27,031 nt of DNA from a bacterium (lineage in GTDB: Bacteria > Spirochaetota > UBA4802 > UBA5550): the NCBI GenBank assembly GCA_024224995.1, contig JAAENB010000034.1, positions 1 to 27,031 of the forward strand. Direction: 5' to 3'. Position numbers and translations under genes: made by a program. This document shows, in pieces, positions 16,636-23,995 of the stretch. Under the pieces are notes generated by a model. The model was not told the origin of the DNA, searched no databases, and saw nothing but the letters and a program-made list of their open reading frames with translations. Numbering within the stretch: position 1 is the stretch's first letter; every line of letters starts with the position of its first letter.

Positions 16636-17358
16636 ATGCTGGAAGTTATCGCACTTATTATTATTTCGGGAATGATCAGTGATAGAGCCAGGGCAAAAGG
16701 GCATGTCGCAACGGGCAGGTACGTTTTATTATTTTTATTTTTATTTTTTGCGTGTTATTTTACGGGTATCGTTTTAGGCTCATATATATATTATGGGGCA
16801 ATAGTTATGGGGTCTTTTGTCCCCGGAGGATCGACGGCAGCCGGGGTGTCTATAATGCCTTATTTTATGGGTATCAATGGCGCTATTGGGGGTACCGTTC
16901 TTTCTTTTATTATTGTTGGATCGTTAAAAGTAAAACCCATAGCGCAGGAGTATAACGAAGAAATCTCCGTTGCCCTTCCTTTTGAAGTAGCTGTATGGAA
17001 AGAAAAGATCATTGTATTGATTCTTATCACCGCTATTACAGTTTTCTTTATGCTCTATTTCAGTTATTGGTTTGGAATCGTCTATATCCTTGCAATGCTT
17101 CTTTCAAAAGTTTTTGTCTATACAATTATTTTTGATGAAGAAAAGATTGTTTTTAAATATATTTACGGAAGAAAAAGGGTCATTCCCCGGGACCAGGTGG
17201 TCCGAGCAGTCCTGAATAAAAAATATAAAATTGAGATCCATTGGAAAAAAAGTTCCAAACACTCCACCAGGATGATAAAATTTTCATCCAGGGATTTTTT
17301 AATGCAGCAAATCCCTGTTGAAAATATAAATCGATTTTTGAGCTCAACCTATAAATAA
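16636..17358 (+). CDS. Integral membrane protein with C-terminal PH-like (bPH) domain
   Basis: 240 residues, family not firmly recognised. Hydrophobic segments lie at about 28-52, 72-96, 123-145 and 147-166. Between the first two is a glycine-rich stretch (GGSTAAGVSIMPYFMGINGAIGG with an interruption-free hydrophobic character). The last 75 residues (IIFDEEKIVFKYIYGRKRVIPRDQV onward) have the look of a bacterial PH-like domain, in which a short strand-rich module follows a membrane hairpin. ATG 16636 has GAGGAA just upstream. The stop is four bases from that of the convergent DUF5648-type gene. Confidence 0.75.
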   Translation: MLEVIALIIISGMISDRARAKGHVATGRYVLLFLFLFFACYFTGIVLGSYIYYGAIVMGSFVPGGSTAAGVSIMPYFMGINGAIGGTVLSFIIVGSLKVKPIAQEYNEEISVALPFEVAVWKEKIIVLILITAITVFFMLYFSYWFGIVYILAMLLSKVFVYTIIFDEEKIVFKYIYGRKRVIPRDQVVRAVLNKKYKIEIHWKKSSKHSTRMIKFSSRDFLMQQIPVENINRFLSSTYK

Positions 17359-17362
17359 ATTA

Positions 17363-17878
17363 TTACCACTCTACCGGGTGCTCATGGATGTAACCAACAA
17401 TACCGTCAAATAAAAAACTATCATTCGGCTCTATGGCTCCCGGGTCTCCAATGGACGCGGTTGTGTAACAATACTTATTATCAAGATACAGCCGGTAAAG
17501 TGGTTTCGTATGCGCTTTCCGGGTTCTGTACACATAACCTTCAATTCCTGTACACTCATAGTTTTCTGTCTCTGTAAAATGCAGCATTTCTGTTCTGTTG
17601 GCAGTATAGAAAATATTGTTCTTATTGTGAAGCCTGTAAAGCGGAACAGTTCCTAATTGCTGAGTTGAATCAATATAACCGATAGAACTTTCGAATATAT
17701 ACCCGTATATATTTATCGCGTTTATCGCTTCATTTGAATTGATTGTATAAAAATAGTTCTTTCCATTATATAGCTCAAAAAAGGCGCCTCCGGGAGCATC
17801 CAGGATGTCTGAATACCTGTTTTCCTCTTCTTCCAATGGGTCGAGTTCCTGCTCTATGACGCAAGTTGAATGTAACAT
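17363..17878 (-). CDS. DUF5648-type repeat protein
   Basis: 171 residues. Three copies of a YRLxxxNxxFYTxxxxE ... GYV/I motif are visible: FFELYNGKNYFYTINSNEA near the start, PLYRLHNKNNIFYTANRTEM in the middle, and PLYRLYLDNKYCYTTA near the end. Each is followed by a glycine-tyrosine piece (GYIF, GYVY, GYIH). This is the pattern of DUF5648 (PF18885), a beta-rich repeat usually found in secreted proteins or beside carbohydrate-active domains. Here no signal peptide or other domain is present, which is unusual. A strong AAGGAG stands before the ATG. Function unknown. Confidence 0.8.
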   Translation of the reverse strand: MLHSTCVIEQELDPLEEEENRYSDILDAPGGAFFELYNGKNYFYTINSNEAINAINIYGYIFESSIGYIDSTQQLGTVPLYRLHNKNNIFYTANRTEMLHFTETENYECTGIEGYVYRTRKAHTKPLYRLYLDNKYCYTTASIGDPGAIEPNDSFLFDGIVGYIHEHPVEW

Positions 17879-17994
17879 GATCTAATCTCCTTATTTTTTC
17901 TATCTACTATATAAGCGTCAAATTTAGTGTTTTCATCACAAATTTTTTTCAAAATTGGCAAAATATTACATTTTTTTACCGTATTATAAACTTC

Positions 17995-18023
17995 TTGATT
18001 TAATATCGATCTATTGCTATATA
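17995..18023 (+). promoter_or_regulatory. Candidate promoter of the acyltransferase gene, leaderless start possible
   Basis: TTGATT at 17995-18000 and TATATA at 18018-18023 are 17 bases apart. The expected transcript start, about seven bases later, is the ATG at 18030. No ribosome binding site precedes that ATG. Confidence 0.35.
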
Positions 18024-18029
18024 TATACA

Positions 18030-18776
18030 ATGAATAAAGGATTGAATCATATAGTGGGATTTTTCAAAATAACCTGGCTTTTCTCCTGGTTGTTTTTAGC
18101 AACAATACTGGTATTTTTCCCGATTATTATTGCAGCTGTTTTCACCTCAACCGGTAATTTTGCCTTTATCCTTTCGCGAATATGGGCTCGCCTTATCCTG
18201 GGAGTTTCAGGCGTTACCGTAACAATCAATGGTCAGGAAAAAATTAATAAAAGTGAAACCTATATTATCATATCCAATCATCAATCTCATTGTGATGGTC
18301 CGGCCATTGCCGCTAGCCTGGGAATTCAGTTTAGATGGATCGCTAAAAAGGAACTTCTGAAGATCCCTGTTTTTGGATATGCGCTGTATGGCTGTAGAAA
18401 CATTTTTATTGACCGGTCAAACAAAGAAGAGTCAATGCGGAATATACGGGACGGAATTGGGAAGCTTCCTCCGGGAGTGGGAGTTCTGTTTTTTGCGGAA
18501 GGAACCCGGTCGGCTAACGGCGAAATAAACAAATTCAAAAAAGGTGCTTTCGCGGCTGCCATAGAAACAGGACTTCCCATATTACCAATAACCGTTAACG
18601 GAAGCGCGCAAGTTTTCCCCAGGGGAACGGTAATCTATACTTCAAATCCAATCGAAGTTGTTGTGGGTGATCCAATTGAAACAAAGAACTATTCGCCCGA
18701 ACAAATTGAAATTTTAATGAACAAAACAAGAAAAATTATTTCCACAAATTTTCGAAAAACAAGATCCGGGCCTTGA
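18030..18776 (+). CDS. 1-acyl-sn-glycerol-3-phosphate acyltransferase family protein (PlsC/LPLAT)
   Basis: Transfers an acyl chain to lysophosphatidate or a related lysolipid at the inner membrane in phospholipid synthesis. From ATG 18030 the protein has 248 residues, the usual PlsC length. The N-terminus is hydrophobic (about 14-38). The four LPLAT motifs are clear: NHQSHCD (H84, D89), FIDRSN at 126-131, FFAEGTRS at 154-161 and LPITVNGS at 185-192. An upstream TTG at 17955 would add 25 residues, but it has no ribosome binding site and would place the candidate promoter inside the gene, so ATG 18030 is chosen. A terminator follows directly. It is one of several possible PlsC paralogues, so no gene symbol is given. 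Confidence 0.92.
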   Translation: MNKGLNHIVGFFKITWLFSWLFLATILVFFPIIIAAVFTSTGNFAFILSRIWARLILGVSGVTVTINGQEKINKSETYIIISNHQSHCDGPAIAASLGIQFRWIAKKELLKIPVFGYALYGCRNIFIDRSNKEESMRNIRDGIGKLPPGVGVLFFAEGTRSANGEINKFKKGAFAAAIETGLPILPITVNGSAQVFPRGTVIYTSNPIEVVVGDPIETKNYSPEQIEILMNKTRKIISTNFRKTRSGP

Positions 18777-18788
18777 CACGGTTTATAA

Positions 18789-18820
18789 TGAAATAACCCG
18801 CAGGTTATTTCATTTTTTTT
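18789..18820 (+). terminator. Intrinsic terminator of the acyltransferase gene
   Basis: TGAAATAACC at 18789-18798, loop CGCA, GGTTATTTCA at 18803-18812, then eight T. The right arm contains the stop codon and last codons of the convergent SpoIIE-type gene (stop at 18805-18807), so the terminator and that gene's 3' end share sequence. Confidence 0.75.
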
Positions 18821-20871
18821 ACCACCACAAGGGTGACATCATCCATGCAGTCGTAATCCCGTAACGAGTCGACCAGTATGTTTTTTATTTCCTCAGTGGT
18901 TCCGGTTCCATTGTTTTTTAAAATAATTTCCAATTGTTTTTTACCAAACATCTCTGTTTCCGGATCTCTCTGATCCTGCACTGTCCCTTTCTTCCATGCG
19001 TCAGTGATCCCGTCAGTATAGAGCAGCATAACATCTTCACTATGCATAACAAGTTTATCATCTTTTTGTCTACGGGTGAGGTTCTCAAAGAGTCCTATCC
19101 ATATTCCATCTGTTTCCAGGAGTTCCACAGTACCGGTCTTATTTCTATATATCATTATATCCTGATGCAGACCTGAAAAGCAAAAAGAAACCTTATCAAA
19201 ACAGGCAAGAACTGTAATGGTCATGTATTTATCTTCATCAAGTCTTTTTATATTTTCTGAAATAACATGATTGACGTTTTCTAAAATTTTAGATGGTTTC
19301 GCGTCGGGTATAACATTAAGAACGGAATGAATAGAGGTCTGGACCATCATCATTATGAGTCCTGCCGGTACACCATGACCGGAGACATCTCCTATTACCA
19401 GCCAGTCAATACCTTCAAAATGTATGATATCATAATAGTCTCCTCCAACTTCATCTGCCGGGTTCATGTATACTGCTATGTTAAACCCGGGCATGGCCGG
19501 TTTTTCCGGCAGCAGTACGGTCTGGATTTTTTTCGCGAGCTGCATTTCTCCCCACAGCGCGTCCCGTGTTTGAATGAGATCATGATTTATGGCTTCCATC
19601 TCTTCATTGGCTGCCAGCAATTCCTCTGTTCTTGCTAAAACTCTGTCTTCCAGGTTAAGGTTTAGGACCAATAGCTTTTTTCTCATCGCATTGATCCTGT
19701 CGGCAAGACCGAGTGATAAAAGAACCACAAAGAAGACTGTTCCCAGTTCAAGAAGATGAACAAAGACTATATTTGTCTCAAAAGCGGCCAGCAGCGTTAG
19801 TAAATATATCAAGCTGCATACTAAAAATATTCCAAAGGCCAGTGCTAAAAACCGGGCCTGTCTTGATTTTTTTATAAAAGCCATGTAAAAAATCTCTATC
19901 ATTGAGAAGATCATACTGGTTAGCGCTATGAAAGAAACTATTTTGACGGTTATGGCATAATTATTGATTATGGGAGTAAGTACCGCTGCAATACCGGCCA
20001 GTATTGTATATACCCGGCACCGTATTGAAACAATCCTGAAATGCTTGCGAGCCCTGGTAAAGTTCATTTTGAACTGGAGAAGCGAGATAACCATAATCTC
20101 TATGGAAAATGGTATACTATAATCATTCAGACTGGCTAACCCGGGCCAGAGATACTGGTCCGCCATTCCTTTTAAGCTCATTGATGCTATTAAAATTGTC
20201 AGTATAAACAGGATATAGTAAAAATAGCTCATGTCTCGCGTGAAAAGAAAAATAAAGAGGTTGTACAGAAACATAACCATTAATATTCCGTAGAATAACC
20301 ATAAGAAGATTGCTTCAATATCTTTCATCCGGTAAAATTCTTCAGGGGTAAAAATGTGCAATTCAATATTGAGAGAACCCTTTGATTGATATCGCATATA
20401 ATAGTGGGAAGACTCTTTTGGCGATAATTTTTGGGGGAAAACAAATGCCCTGTAGGGAACCTGTCTCTTTGAAAATTTGAATTTATTTCCGGTTTCTATT
20501 TGTTGGAATTTATTCTTGCCCATTGACCGGTATAGAATTATGTGATTAATTGGCGCATAGCTTTGCAGCAAATTCCATTCCATGTTCTTTTCGGATTTAT
20601 TTTGCACGGTAAATTTAATCCAGTAAGCGGATGCTGCCAACCCAAAGCCCAGGAAGTCTTTTTCCGATTTTTTCCATTTTAATTTTTTATCGTCTGAAGT
20701 TGAAGATATATCTTCAATTGTTAATGTTCCTTCCACATCTTCCAGGTATTCTATGTTTTTTCCAATGGATATTTTTTTTATGGTGTCATCTATAATGACC
20801 GGTTCCATTGCGAAAATGGCAATGGGGAATAATATTAGAAAAAGTAATATGAGTATATGAGTGTATTTCAT
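18805..20871 (-). CDS. 7TMR-DISM sensor with SpoIIE/PP2C-type serine phosphatase
   Basis: 688 residues. Order: signal peptide 1-21; periplasmic 7TMR-DISMED2 sensor domain about 25-175 (including AASAYWIKFTVQN and YAPINHIILYRS); seven membrane segments about 185-395; a coiled coil 400-450 (LNLNLEDRVLARTEELLAANEE); and a PP2C SpoIIE phosphatase from about 445 to the end. Catalytic metal residues are visible in VGGDYYD (D478), IGDVSGHG (D495), LLYTDGITDA and DDVTLVVV. Such proteins sense extracellular small molecules and dephosphorylate an anti-sigma-factor antagonist (partner switching). No RsbV- or RsbW-like partner is in this window. ATG 20871 follows an AAAGGT site and a recognisable promoter. 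It converges on the acyltransferase gene. Confidence 0.95.
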   Translation of the reverse strand: MKYTHILILLFLILFPIAIFAMEPVIIDDTIKKISIGKNIEYLEDVEGTLTIEDISSTSDDKKLKWKKSEKDFLGFGLAASAYWIKFTVQNKSEKNMEWNLLQSYAPINHIILYRSMGKNKFQQIETGNKFKFSKRQVPYRAFVFPQKLSPKESSHYYMRYQSKGSLNIELHIFTPEEFYRMKDIEAIFLWLFYGILMVMFLYNLFIFLFTRDMSYFYYILFILTILIASMSLKGMADQYLWPGLASLNDYSIPFSIEIMVISLLQFKMNFTRARKHFRIVSIRCRVYTILAGIAAVLTPIINNYAITVKIVSFIALTSMIFSMIEIFYMAFIKKSRQARFLALAFGIFLVCSLIYLLTLLAAFETNIVFVHLLELGTVFFVVLLSLGLADRINAMRKKLLVLNLNLEDRVLARTEELLAANEEMEAINHDLIQTRDALWGEMQLAKKIQTVLLPEKPAMPGFNIAVYMNPADEVGGDYYDIIHFEGIDWLVIGDVSGHGVPAGLIMMMVQTSIHSVLNVIPDAKPSKILENVNHVISENIKRLDEDKYMTITVLACFDKVSFCFSGLHQDIMIYRNKTGTVELLETDGIWIGLFENLTRRQKDDKLVMHSEDVMLLYTDGITDAWKKGTVQDQRDPETEMFGKKQLEIILKNNGTGTTEEIKNILVDSLRDYDCMDDVTLVVVKKMK

Positions 20872-20891
20872 AAAGAGACCTTTATATTGAT

Positions 20892-20920
20892 ATTTAATCG
20901 AAAAAAAATGGAAAAATCAA
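20892..20920 (-). promoter_or_regulatory. sigma70-type promoter of the SpoIIE-type phosphatase gene
   Basis: On the minus strand, TTGATT (complement of 20915-20920) and TTAAAT (complement of 20892-20897) are 17 bases apart, with a T-rich spacer. Confidence 0.45.
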
Positions 20921-21008
20921 CACAATTATCAAAAAAAAGGAGAATTTAATCATCTGGCACAAAACATGCATATTAATGATTAATAATATCATTATAAGGA
21001 GATGTAAT

Positions 21009-22190
21009 ATGAGTATTAAATTTAAACCTGGATTAATAATCCTGTTTTGTTTCGCAGTAATGGCTTTTTCCGGTTGCGAGGCCGGTCTTAGCCAAAATGA
21101 TTCCAACGGTTCCGGAGACGGGAATTTCAGTTTTTCAGAAATCTATTCCAATATTAACTCAATGAAAGAGGAAATTGAAAATTTAAAAAATACGATTTCA
21201 GCTCAAAATGAGGTAATAGCAGGTCTTACGGGAGGTTCCGCGATCTCTATAAGCAGTCTGGATGAGAGTATTAAAAACCTGGAAGATTATGTCGGTAACC
21301 TGGCTCCCGGTACGGCAGGAACCCTGGCGTTTCGAACGAACTCACTGGAGGAAAATATCAGTACTGTTTCAATTTCGGATTTGAATGCTGTAACAACGAG
21401 GCTTAATGCTGCATTCCCGGAAGCGAATGTATCAAAGAATGGTTCAACGATACAGTTTAGCAGTGTTAATGTTCAAATAGTCAATGGCTCCGGCTCAACC
21501 ACGGGAACGGTAAACGGCCTGGGAAATCTTATTGTTGGATATAATGAAAGCCGGGGATCCTGCAGCAATGACTGCGGAAGCAGTTGTTACTTCTGTTATA
21601 ATGACCGTTCCGGTTCTCATAATATTGTTACGGGAGCCAATAATAATTATACTTCATATGGCGGCTTTGTTGCCGGACTTAATAACAATCTCACCGGTGC
21701 GTATGCCAGTGTCTCCGGCGGACGATTTAATGCTGCTGAAGAATGGTGTTCCAGTGTTAGTGCCGGATTATATAACAGGGCTCGCGGCGCATATGCCGGT
21801 TTAAGTGGAGGACGATATAATCTCGCTAAAGGTGAATATTCCAGTGTCAGCGGCGGGTGGTATAACAGCGCCATTGGAGATTATTCAAGTATTTCCGGTG
21901 GAAGAGAAAATAAGGCAACCGGTGACGTGGCAAGTGTCTCAGCAGGGTATTTAAATGAAGCAGCCGGTTTACGCTCCGGTGTTTCCGGTGGACAATCAAA
22001 CACTGCTAACGGGGATAATGCCAGTATAACCGGGGGGACACTCAATACAACGCATACCGGGATCGGTGCTGTTGTTTCCGGCGGGTATAACAGTACAGCT
22101 ACGGGGAATTACTCCGTATTAAGCGGAGGACACGCTAAACTCATTAGCGACGATTATGGCTGGCGAGCATGGGATTTGGTATATAAATAA
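21009..22190 (+). CDS. Lipoprotein with coiled-coil stalk and YadA-head-like 15-residue repeats
   Basis: From ATG 21009 (AAGGAG at the right distance; the frame is open upstream without such a site) the protein has 393 residues. The signal ends in MAFSGC, with C23 acylated. A short N/S/G-rich linker leads into heptad-like coiled coil (SNINSMKEEIENLKNTISAQNEVIAGL, shown here only as a landmark of 27 positions split by function, residues about 45-95). The C-terminal half contains cysteine-rich SCSNDCGSSCYFCYN and then nine SGG/SAG-N-A-G-YSSV repeats, like the beta-roll of trimeric autotransporter heads. No beta-barrel anchor follows. I infer a trimeric, lipid-anchored surface or periplasmic fibre with the head at the C-terminus. 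It may be adhesive, but this is not shown. Confidence 0.85.
   Translation: MSIKFKPGLIILFCFAVMAFSGCEAGLSQNDSNGSGDGNFSFSEIYSNINSMKEEIENLKNTISAQNEVIAGLTGGSAISISSLDESIKNLEDYVGNLAPGTAGTLAFRTNSLEENISTVSISDLNAVTTRLNAAFPEANVSKNGSTIQFSSVNVQIVNGSGSTTGTVNGLGNLIVGYNESRGSCSNDCGSSCYFCYNDRSGSHNIVTGANNNYTSYGGFVAGLNNNLTGAYASVSGGRFNAAEEWCSSVSAGLYNRARGAYAGLSGGRYNLAKGEYSSVSGGWYNSAIGDYSSISGGRENKATGDVASVSAGYLNEAAGLRSGVSGGQSNTANGDNASITGGTLNTTHTGIGAVVSGGYNSTATGNYSVLSGGHAKLISDDYGWRAWDLVYK
21714..22121 (+). repeat. In-frame 45-bp repeats (15-residue beta-roll units)
   Basis: Nine consecutive units begin SGG, SAG or TGG; eight are 15 residues and one is 16. The consensus is S-G-G-x-x-N-x-A-x-G-x-Y-S-S-V. Two shorter, less regular units precede them and a truncated SGGHAKL follows. 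The DNA copies are well diverged. Confidence 0.85.
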
Positions 22191-22211
22191 TTTTTTCTGT
22201 TTGTGGTCGGA

Positions 22212-22262
22212 CGGTTTCGGGAATGATTTTCCGGAACCGCTGAAATTCTTCTTGAATTTTTT
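22212..22262 (+). terminator. Probable intrinsic terminator after the YadA-like gene
   Basis: A 12-pair stem (22212-22223 with 22228-22239, two G-T pairs, loop TGAT) is followed by a second small dyad (AAATTC, GAATTT) and a run of six T. Confidence 0.55.
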
Positions 22263-22308
22263 ATCCGCCTGGTTTATTCTTTCATTATTTACCAGGGGGA
22301 ATTATTTC

Positions 22309-23694
22309 ATGAATTCACAAAAAAAAACGGTTTTTATTATTTTTTCTATTTTTATCCTGACGGTTTTACTAACGGGAACCTGGGCCTGCAAGCAAAAGAG
22401 CAGTTCCCACGCTTCCGGCCCAAATGTCATCCATGTTTCAGATATACATTTTAATCCCTTTTATGATCCCTCTCTGCTGTCCACTCTGCAGAAAGCTGAT
22501 GCCTACCAGTGGGAAAAAGTCTTTTCCGGTTCAAAAGTTGCCGGGTTTGGCGCGTACCATAAGAACGAAACCAATTTTAATCTCCTGGTTTCTTCGCTAA
22601 AAAATATGACCCGGGTTCAAAAAAAACCCGATTTTGTCATCTTTACCGGGGATTTTCTCGCCCATGATTTTCACGATAAGTATAAAAAACATTTTAAAAA
22701 CACTGACCGGCTTCATGAGTTTATCAAAAAAACCGTTGTTTTTTTATCGGTCACGATAAAAAAACATTTCCCCGGCAGCCCGGTCTATTTTTCCCTGGGC
22801 AATAATGATTCCTACTCCGGCGATTATAATATCATTCCCGGGGGCGCGTTCCTGCGTGATACCACCCCGGTATTCTCTATCCATTTCCTGTCTGATCCGC
22901 TGAACAGGCAGGCCTTTAAAAAAACATATCCTGTTGGCGGGTATTATTCCGCTCTTGTGCCGGGCTCTTCCGGGAACCGGATTATCGCCTTAAACTCTAT
23001 CCTCTTTTCCGTTAAACATACAGGGAATGCCCCTGCTGCCGAAGCTCAGCTGGCCTGGTTTGAGGATCAGCTTAAAAGCGCTCAAAAGAATAATGAAAAA
23101 GTCTGGGTCTTATTGCATATTCCTCCCGGTGTCAATGTCTTCAGTTCCATTCATGACAAAAAATTTGTTTCCATGTGGAAACCGGTGTATAATGAGCGTT
23201 TTATCGGACTGCTTAAACAATTCGCTCCTGTTATTGGGGCCTCTTTTGCCGGGCATACTCATATGGATAATTTCAGGATTCTTGCGGACGGGAATAAAGG
23301 GCTTGCTTTTGTACGGATCGCTCCTTCCGTGACTCCCGAGTTTGGGAATAATCCCGGTTTTGAGCTTCTCACCTATGACAGGAAATCCTTTTCTGTTGTT
23401 GATTACGGTATCTATTACCTGGATCTTCGCGAGCCTTTTTCCGGCACCGACGTTTCCTGGAAAAAGGAGTATGGCTTTAATAAGACCTATGGCCAGGATT
23501 CCCTTAGTGCCGGTTCCCTGCTAAAGGTTTATTCCGCTATTAAGTCAGATCCCTCTGCCCGGGAAAATTATATCAATTATTATAATGTTAATCACCGGGA
23601 TCAGCCTGCTTTGAACGAGAAGAACTGGAAGACTTTCCTCTGCGGTACCAGATTCTGGCGGGAAGAGGGGTTTAAGAAGTGCGCGGGGTTTTAA
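22309..23694 (+). CDS. Lipoprotein metallophosphoesterase, acid-sphingomyelinase-like
   Basis: From ATG 22309 (AGGGGGA upstream) there are 461 residues. An N-terminal membrane-like segment ends in TGTWAC with C27 as a possible lipidation site, though the lipobox is poor. Calcineurin-like phosphoesterase motifs appear in order: HVSDIHFNP (D45, H47), FTGDFLAHDF (D115), SLGNNDSY (N166, D167), LLHIPPG (H270) and FAGHTHMD (H316, H318). Spacing and the DIHxNPFYD start point to the acid-sphingomyelinase-like branch, which cleaves phosphodiesters outside the cell. The natural substrate is unknown. The frame is open 153 bp further upstream, but that part overlaps the previous gene and lacks a ribosome binding site. 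The coding strand is unusually pyrimidine-rich compared with neighbours. Confidence 0.92.
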   Translation: MNSQKKTVFIIFSIFILTVLLTGTWACKQKSSSHASGPNVIHVSDIHFNPFYDPSLLSTLQKADAYQWEKVFSGSKVAGFGAYHKNETNFNLLVSSLKNMTRVQKKPDFVIFTGDFLAHDFHDKYKKHFKNTDRLHEFIKKTVVFLSVTIKKHFPGSPVYFSLGNNDSYSGDYNIIPGGAFLRDTTPVFSIHFLSDPLNRQAFKKTYPVGGYYSALVPGSSGNRIIALNSILFSVKHTGNAPAAEAQLAWFEDQLKSAQKNNEKVWVLLHIPPGVNVFSSIHDKKFVSMWKPVYNERFIGLLKQFAPVIGASFAGHTHMDNFRILADGNKGLAFVRIAPSVTPEFGNNPGFELLTYDRKSFSVVDYGIYYLDLREPFSGTDVSWKKEYGFNKTYGQDSLSAGSLLKVYSAIKSDPSARENYINYYNVNHRDQPALNEKNWKTFLCGTRFWREEGFKKCAGF

Positions 23695-23710
23695 GAAGAT
23701 GCCCTCACCC

Positions 23711-23748
23711 CAGCCCCTCTCCCAACGCAAGCGCCGGGAGAGGGGCTG
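23711..23748. repeat. 13-bp inverted repeat, dispersed-repeat-like (CAGCCCCTCTCCC)
   Basis: CAGCCCCTCTCCC at 23711-23723 and its exact complement at 23736-23748 are separated by 12 bases. With the preceding GCCCTCACCC this resembles, from memory, a common intergenic palindromic repeat of many bacteria whose translation reads SPLPRERGWGEG-like. That family assignment needs a search. Confidence 0.65.
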
Positions 23749-23798
23749 CACTCCAGCCTGCGGCGGAGTAAAGACTCCGTAGAAAGGCTTTTGTTCTC

Positions 23799-23840
23799 CC
23801 CCCCTGTACGGGCACGGCGCGCCGTGCCCGTACAGGGGGG
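23799..23840. repeat. 42-bp perfect palindrome (palindromic repeat family, member 1)
   Basis: The centre is between 23819 and 23820 and all 21 pairs match without a loop. The 28-bp core half reads GTACGGGCACGGCG. A second palindrome in this window (25331-25366) has the same framework. Confidence 0.85.
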
Positions 23841-23995
23841 AAGAGGGGGAGACTTTTTCCCAGCCCCTCTTGACGATGAGCCATATTTTATATATCTTGT
23901 TTATTAAGGTCACATTTAACCTTGTTCCGCCCCCCAATCATATTCTCATTTTGTTTAAGCACAATAAAACTAATTAATATATGGAGCGATATCTA

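Larger units (their letters stand above)
23695..23995. other. 301-bp gene-free stretch filled with GC-rich inverted repeats
   Basis: Its first 180 bases are GC-rich and consist of inverted repeats annotated separately, plus a small dyad CGGAGT-AAAG-ACTCCG at 23764-23779. The 12-mer CCCAGCCCCTCT occurs at 23709-23720 and again at 23859-23870, bracketing these repeats. The remaining AT-rich 110 bases precede the propeller gene and hold a possible promoter TTGACG (23870-23875), 17 bases, TATCTT (23893-23898). Open frames across the repeats are low-complexity and not credible. Confidence 0.7.

Noticed and set aside
21714..22121. CRISPR-like spacing of repeats
   Set aside because: The 45-bp periodicity is in-frame protein repetition with diverged DNA copies, not identical repeats with unique spacers.
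23799..23840. Simple intrinsic terminator for the phosphoesterase gene
   Set aside because: It lies more than 100 bp after the stop, lacks a T tract and has no loop; similarity to the second palindrome fits a dispersed repeat better.
23545..23937. Minus-strand open frame of 130 codons
   Set aside because: It runs through the GC-rich inverted repeats and the end of the phosphoesterase gene; the product is low-complexity repeat translation with no plausible start context.
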